Below, piece by piece: positions 58,978 to 64,000 of a stretch of DNA of 64,000 nt. Source of the DNA: Seison nebaliae (Eukaryota; Rotifera; Pararotatoria; Seisonacea; Seisonidae). The stretch is taken from the NCBI GenBank assembly GCA_023231475.1, contig JALJEE010001258.1:104725-168724 (forward strand), written 5' to 3'. The position numbers were made by a program, and so were the translations under genes. The notes below the pieces were generated by a model that was not told where the DNA came from, did no database searches, and saw only the letters and a list, made by a program, of their open reading frames with translations. Within the stretch, counting starts at the first letter, position 1. Each line of letters starts with the position of its first letter.

Positions 58978-61301
58978 ATGAAATTTTTTATTAGGAAGAA
59001 ATTAATTCGATTTAGTTCACTAAAATTTTTCGTTTGTTTTATTATTTTGTTCGAATGTTGTGAGGGAAGGACGAAAATGATTGCGAAGAAAACATTTATC
59101 ATCGTTAACGGAGACGGGAAGAATGTGTGTATCGAGGCGCGATGTAACACAACGATAGAAACGATTTATTGCGGATATCAGGAGTAGGTATTGAAAATTG
59201 AAAATTTTCGTTTTTTAATTTAATTTTCATTTGAAAAAATTTTTTTAAATTTAATTTTCATTTGAAAAAAATTTTTTTTAATTTAATTTTCAATTGAAAT
59301 TTTTTATAATTTAATTTTAATTTGAAAATTTTTTTTTTAATTTTCAATTGAAATTTTTTTAAATTTAATTTTCATTTGAAAACTATTTAAATTTATTTTT
59401 CATTTGAAAATTTTTATTTAATATCCGATAATTTCCTGATGATCATTCTTATTTGGGGTTTAGAGGACCGGAAGATTTGGCTGCCATTACGGTGACGGTT
59501 TGAAAGAATTGATCGAAAATTATTTTTGATTAATTATCTGATTATTAAGTTGTATGATCGATTAAATTTGGAAGAAGTGACGTATGAATGTGATCGAGCT
59601 CGATATCCGAAATATAGTCCATACCATCCAGTTTCTTATCAGTACTCCACGAGTTAGTTTAAGGGAATGTTCATTTTTATCATCGTCAACGTTTCCAGAT
59701 CCATGGGATGCGAAAGTGACTCTCATATCGGAGAATATGGCGATTAATTGTCTGGTAGTTTTGTTTCTTTATGGCGACGTATTTTATATGAATGGTGATA
59801 AGAAAATTCATTTTTTATTAAAAGGAGTTACATTTTGAAATATTTTCAATTTTCACTATCATTTTTAAGTCGTTAATTGATTTCCGTACAGATTTTCAAG
59901 ATTATCGAAAAACGACCACTGAATCCACATCTACCACCACATCGACCACTACCACCTCAACTACTACAACTACCACCACAACAACCACAACAACAACAAC
60001 AACGACAACAACCACTACAACAACCACCACAACAACAACATCGACGGCAGAAAGTATAGAGTTAACAACGAGTACGATATCGATAACGACACATACGAGA
60101 AGTACCACCACAACTACCACTACCACAACTACTACCACTACAACCACAACAACAACTACCACCACCACCACCACAACAACAACAACTACGACAACTACCA
60201 CTACCACCACCACAAGTAGAAGAACGACTACAACGACGTTGGCATTGATAACGATAAAAGAGTTCACATTTATCAGATAGTTTAAATTTAAATTTGAAAA
60301 AAAAAATGAAAAATATTTATTGTTTTTATTAGTACAGAACCAATTAATAATACGACAATGGGTCTTACCGTAATTAATCTGATCGACGAGTTTATGAAAA
60401 ACCGCGACAGGTTTCCTTTAACAACACGTCAATTTCACATTTTCTATTTTCGTTCAGGATTGAGAACGTTCAAGAATCGAAGATGGACAAAAAAGTCCCT
60501 GTTAGGGTTGAAAAGAATGTGTAAGTTATTTCACTATTGAATTTCAAATAATTTCACTCTCAAGTGAGATCGATGCGAAATACGATTCACATTATTGGAT
60601 TAACGACGATATTACGATGAAAGTGTCAGGTCTATTCGAACCGAATATCGAAATGTCGAGAAAACAAGAAATTATTTCATCGGTTAATTCATTCATCATT
60701 CATCAAATAATTTAATGGAAATCAGTTAAAAAGAGCATGTCAAGTAGCTCTAGACCGTTCGATCATGAAGAATCCGTTTAAAGTTAAATTGGTTCAATTC
60801 AAAGAGGATGTTGATGGGAAGAAAGGCGAGTATGAAATCATAGGTCGATGTGAAGTAAAAAAATTTCGTTCTGTTTTCTCCGTTCCATATGACGTGATAT
60901 TAACGCCAAATTCAATTCTCAACTATTTTACCGGTTATTATGTAAACGAATTCCGGGAAAAATTTGATCCTACATTATCTTTCAAACTACACAGTTCCTT
61001 CATTTTTCTCTTCATTTATGTTGGAATTCAAAATTTTAGAATTGACAACTTTCACTCTTCTTCTACCAAAACATGAAATCAGCACTCGATTCAGTTCACC
61101 AGGAATTCTTGCCGTTCTCGTCTTTCTGTCCTTAGCAATCATTTCCGCCATTTCTACTTGGCTACGTTCAAAACGTTTCCTTTTTTCTTTCACATTTCAT
61201 TCCTCAACATCAAAACATCAGGCAGACGAAAAAGTGATTTAGAATCGGGCATGCCATCAAACGACTCGTATTCTGGTGGAGATATGAAAGAAGACGACTG
61301 A
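58978..61301 (+). CDS. Type I membrane glycoprotein with poly-Thr stalk
   Basis: Unrecognised family. Eleven exons: 58978-59183, 59464-59497, 59550-59652, 59699-59794, 59892-60261, 60333-60410, 60458-60520, 60565-60682, 60726-60993, 61040-61174 and 61222-61301. They sum to 1551 nt or 516 residues, all phases agreeing. A basic N-terminus precedes a signal-like hydrophobic run (FFVCFIILFE). A Cys-containing ectodomain follows (CIEARCNTTIETIYCGY, VTYECDRARYPKY). Then comes a Thr stalk at about 153-262, almost pure Thr and so a mucin-type O-glycosylation site (inference). A second folded part follows (DDITMKVSGLFEP, LKRACQVALDRS, EYEIIGRCEVKKF), perhaps SEA-like, then one membrane helix (ILAVLVFLSLAIISAIS) and a short tail SKRRRKSDLESG. 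Introns 2-10 are 43-97 nt. Confidence 0.7.
59200..59425 (+). repeat. A/T-rich tandem repeat in intron 1
   Basis: Five or six imperfect copies of a roughly 36-bp unit around aatttaattttcatttgaaa, in intron 1 of the poly-Thr protein gene. Each unit is partly self-complementary, so the run could fold. Confidence 0.75.
59935..60225 (+). repeat. ACA/ACC/ACT trinucleotide tract coding poly-Thr
   Basis: Two long Thr-codon runs mixing ACA, ACC, ACT and ACG, separated by a short non-repetitive patch (STAESIELTTSTISITTHTR). The mixed codons suggest selection for Thr rather than simple slippage alone. Confidence 0.9.
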
Positions 61302-61459
61302 CAAACTGCTTATTCTCTTTCAATAATCCTCCTACACACATCTTGTTTGGTTGAAAATAAAATAAAAATTGTATAGAAATTTGAATTTCCCAAGTATTTA
61401 TATTGTTGGAGAATTATTTTTCTCCACTATAAATTGGACAAATTTTCTCCATATAATGT

Positions 61460-61531
61460 GGCTTGATGGTCTAGTGGTATGATTTTCGCTTTGGGTGCGA
61501 GAGGTCCCGGGTTCAATCCCCGGTCAAGCCC
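61460..61531 (+). tRNA. trnP-TGG: tRNA-Pro (anticodon TGG)
   Basis: 72 nt, no intron. The acceptor stem GGCTTGA pairs perfectly with TCAAGCC, followed by discriminator C. The D arm is gtctagtggtat. The anticodon stem-loop ttcgc-tttgggt-gcgag places TGG at 34-36. The T arm ccggg-ttcaatc-cccgg has the internal B-box GGTTCAATCC. It closely follows the metazoan tRNA-Pro pattern. A TTTT terminator lies shortly after (aaaatcttttt). Confidence 0.97.
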
Positions 61532-61628
61532 AAAATCTTTTTACGTGTGCGCATCATTTTAAAATTTCCCTTATTTTCAAAAAAAATTAAAAGTGCACAA
61601 AAGTAGAGTGAAGTAGAGTTGAAATATG

Positions 61629-61800
61629 GTGCACGAAAATGGCATCAAAAATGCACAAAAGGAAAAACGAGTGTGTACGAAAATGGCATCAAAAATGCAC
61701 AAAAGCAACAACGATTGTGCACGAAAACGGCATCAGAAGTGCACAGAAATAGAATTTATAACGAACGAAAATGAGATAAAAAGTGCACAGAAAATGAATA
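61629..61800 (+). repeat. 44-bp tandem repeat, three to four units
   Basis: Units begin gtgcacgaaaatggcatcaa and end with a second tgcaca motif. The first two are nearly identical, the third diverged and the fourth partial. Each unit has gtgcac / tgcaca half-palindromes. It sits between tRNA-Pro and the protease-like gene. It reads as short Lys/Met-rich peptides, so coding is unlikely. Confidence 0.8.
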
Positions 61801-62173
61801 ATCTCTCTAGTTTACAAAGTCTATAAGCACAAGTTATATCGGAGATATTTTCCTTTTCAATTAATCAATCAGTTCTTTTGTTTGTTTGGAGAGAATTTGA
61901 GTTTTTGATTTCTAATTATGATTTTGATTTATTTACTTTCTATTGTTTGTCCATCATTCCCTTACGTATTACGACGAAGTATCATAATGAAGGGTATGAG
62001 TATCGATAGTGACGAGTTTAAACATTTTCTTAAAGTGGAATTGATTTGAAAAAATAATTTTTCAGCATAACAGTTTTTAAAAGAGGTTCTATTTCCAAGA
62101 GAGATTATTGACAACTTGACAAACTTTCCATAAATTAGGATTAACATTGGCATTGCCAGGATTGAAAAGTTAA

Positions 62174-63065
62174 CTTTACCTTAATCCATCTGATGATAAT
62201 GTCACCATTCGGATATTGAACGATTTAGAGTTGCTTAACTTGGAAGGTTCTCGACGAGTAAATACCGATAACAAACCGAATATCGCAGATTTTTATATAG
62301 ACCATATGCTCATGCCGAATCTAAGTGGCGCACAATGGAAAGGTGTCTATCGTGTCTTAGTAAGTTACACTCAACTAGATAAACCAGATGAAATTTGGAG
62401 ACCGTACACTAAACTTCTTCATCAATTACCGTATATTCAGTTCAATACACTGAATTTCAGTGACACAGGAAAATTTACCACGGCCGTCCATAAATTAACA
62501 CGGTTAATTAATTCATTCTATGAATTGTCTCATAAAAATTTTCAGTCAATTGATGATTCCGGCTAAGTTTCGAGTGACAAGTGCAATAAGTCAGAATGCA
62601 ATAGATCAAATACTACCAAATCTTAAGAGGGGAGGATTAAGATATTTTGATAAGAAATATTTATTGATTTTCAGTACACATAATAACGGTATCCATTATC
62701 AGTTAACCGCAGTTGATTGGGAGAAGAATAGACTAATTTCATTTGAATCAGTAGAGACTAAAAGAGAAAATCCAAAATATCCTCATGTCTTGATTAGTCT
62801 GTTGAATTATACCGCTAGCGAATTGGGAGAACATGTGAACATACCGAAAGACAAACGATCAGATCAAATGTTCCCCAACGTTTCCGCTCAGAAGGATTTG
62901 AGAAGTTGCGGATTCTACACTCTAATCAATGCGAAATATTTCGCTCATCGAGTATTAACAATTTTTCGAAATCGAGAAGTTCAACAATTGAAAAAACATT
63001 TAGCTATCGAATTACTTCGAAACCGATTGTTTCCTATTTTCGACGAAGAAACTCTCGTCAATTGA
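62174..63065 (+). CDS. Ulp1/SENP-like (C48) cysteine protease domain, 5' end unresolved
   Basis: Ulp1-type proteases cleave SUMO or related proteins. Related enzymes also occur in transposons. Exon 62174-62502 and exon 62546-63065 join across a 43-nt intron (phase 2). About 282 residues are visible. Domain landmarks: VTIRILNDLELL and IADFYIDHML (substrate-binding start), the catalytic His in HYQLTAVDWE, an acidic residue in LISFESVE (Glu where Ulp1 has Asp, a swap known in some clan CE proteases), Gln in NVSAQKDL and the nucleophile Cys in RSCGFYTLIN. The frame has no ATG before VTIRIL and is preceded by an in-frame TAA at 62171-62173. Either an upstream exon joins within the visible exon or the gene is decaying. 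An ATG-led stretch at 61987-62034 might be a first exon. Confidence 0.6.
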
Positions 63066-64000
63066 CATCTGATTTTTATTTCAATCAAATCTTTTTTCTC
63101 TTTCTATTACCGTTAGTTGCTGTATTACGTTTTATTAAATTATGTTTCTGAAATTTTTTATAACTGAAATTTCAATTAATAGTAGGTATTAATTGCAACG
63201 TTAAAGAAGATGTTCTCGAATTAAGACATTCTATAAATTTCGTTTACAAATAAAATTTTTCAACCATTTCGTTAATATTACAATTATTTAAAAAATATCA
63301 ATTTATTTCTTTTTATTAAATTTCAAAATTTTAAGTGTAAATCGTTTAGGACAATTGGTAAATGAAAAATAATAATCATCATGCTGACTGTTAGAAATAA
63401 GTTCACGACATCTTAAGATTTTCAGGGACCAAATAATCGAGAGAAAATTGATTTTCTATCACTCACTGTGATTAATAAATAATAATAATAATTATTATAG
63501 AATTCTATTCTTATTATAGAACTAGTTATAGAGTGTAATTATTATAAGTTAGAACCAATTAAACCGAACCAAGTGAGGACTTGACTATATTATTTTGGGT
63601 AAACGTTGGATATCGTGTTTATAACCTGCCTGGTTTATTACTTTCGATACCTATTTCTGGTTTATTAAATTTCGTAGTTTCTTCCCATTTTCACTTTGTT
63701 AATAAATTCATAAACTTTCCTCAAGTTGTTTATAATTGTTGTAAAAATAAATTATTGTTTTTTCTCTATCGTTACTTCTCTTGCAGTGATTCGCAGGAGA
63801 TTCATAGAATTCATAATTCTCTAAATCGATATGTTCCATTCAAATTATGTTTCCGGATGATAATAACGATTGTAAACGATTTTGTTGTAACTTAATTGGA
63901 ATAATTCAACCTCGTTATAAAATCTTTCATTTTTCGATGACGATAAATATGAACATTTAAACGTGAAAAATAACTAATAAAGTTAAATCATATTTCATTA
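63066..64000. other. AT-rich tail of the window
   Basis: No gene supported. There is a palindromic run at about 63480-63500 (aataataataattattata). Open frames here are AT-driven. Confidence 0.45.

Noticed and set aside
59902-60267. Minus-strand poly-Val frame
   Set aside because: It is the antisense of the poly-Thr exon, whose sense frame joins ten other exons in phase.

Overview
Eukaryotic nuclear DNA, AT-rich, with about sixteen protein genes and one tRNA. Many introns are only 43-100 nt. They have GT..AG ends and loosely conserved acceptors. The proteins are animal (ARID3/retained, PCGF, WDR20, WIP1-type PP2C, receptor guanylyl cyclase, pancreatic-lipase family) but strongly diverged and full of Gln/Asn/Ser/Thr runs. 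I infer a compact, fast-evolving invertebrate genome. An acariform mite fits well, but the window does not prove it. Exon models below were built by hand from splice sites and reading phase. In every full multi-exon model the exon lengths sum to a multiple of three.

Layout. 0.6-10.3 kb, plus strand: a six-exon HMG-box gene, then an eight-exon ARID3/dead-ringer gene with a 2.3 kb first intron. 12-16.6 kb, plus: a WDR20-like WD-repeat protein and an unrecognised disordered protein. 16.9-24.7 kb: a secreted lipase (plus) whose stop codon overlaps the stop of a PCGF RING protein (minus), a REEP protein (plus) with a 13-nt microexon, the splicing factor ESS2 (minus) and a 73-residue membrane protein (minus). 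25.1-28.8 kb: a single-exon receptor guanylyl cyclase (plus). 29.3-56.5 kb, all minus: a 3,496-residue giant protein, a smaller paralogue of it, an ABCG half-transporter, MON1 and a PPM1D/WIP1-like pseudophosphatase. 57.5-63 kb, plus: a type I DnaJ, an eleven-exon type I membrane protein with a poly-Thr stalk, tRNA-Pro(UGG), and a Ulp1-like cysteine protease with an open 5' end.

The genes do not form one pathway. There are two transcription factors, a Polycomb RING protein and a splicing factor (nuclear), MON1 and REEP (endomembrane), and a lipase, an ABC transporter and a cyclase (secretory or surface). The most novel material is (1) the pair of giant paralogous proteins, which share a block I cannot assign to any family and of which one carries a 16-copy 36-bp minisatellite with higher-order structure; (2) a receptor cyclase whose active site has lost the residues needed for homodimer catalysis; (3) a WIP1-family protein that has lost nearly all metal ligands; and (4) the poly-Thr membrane protein. 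Long intergenic stretches hold only microsatellites and one clear long hairpin near 11 kb.
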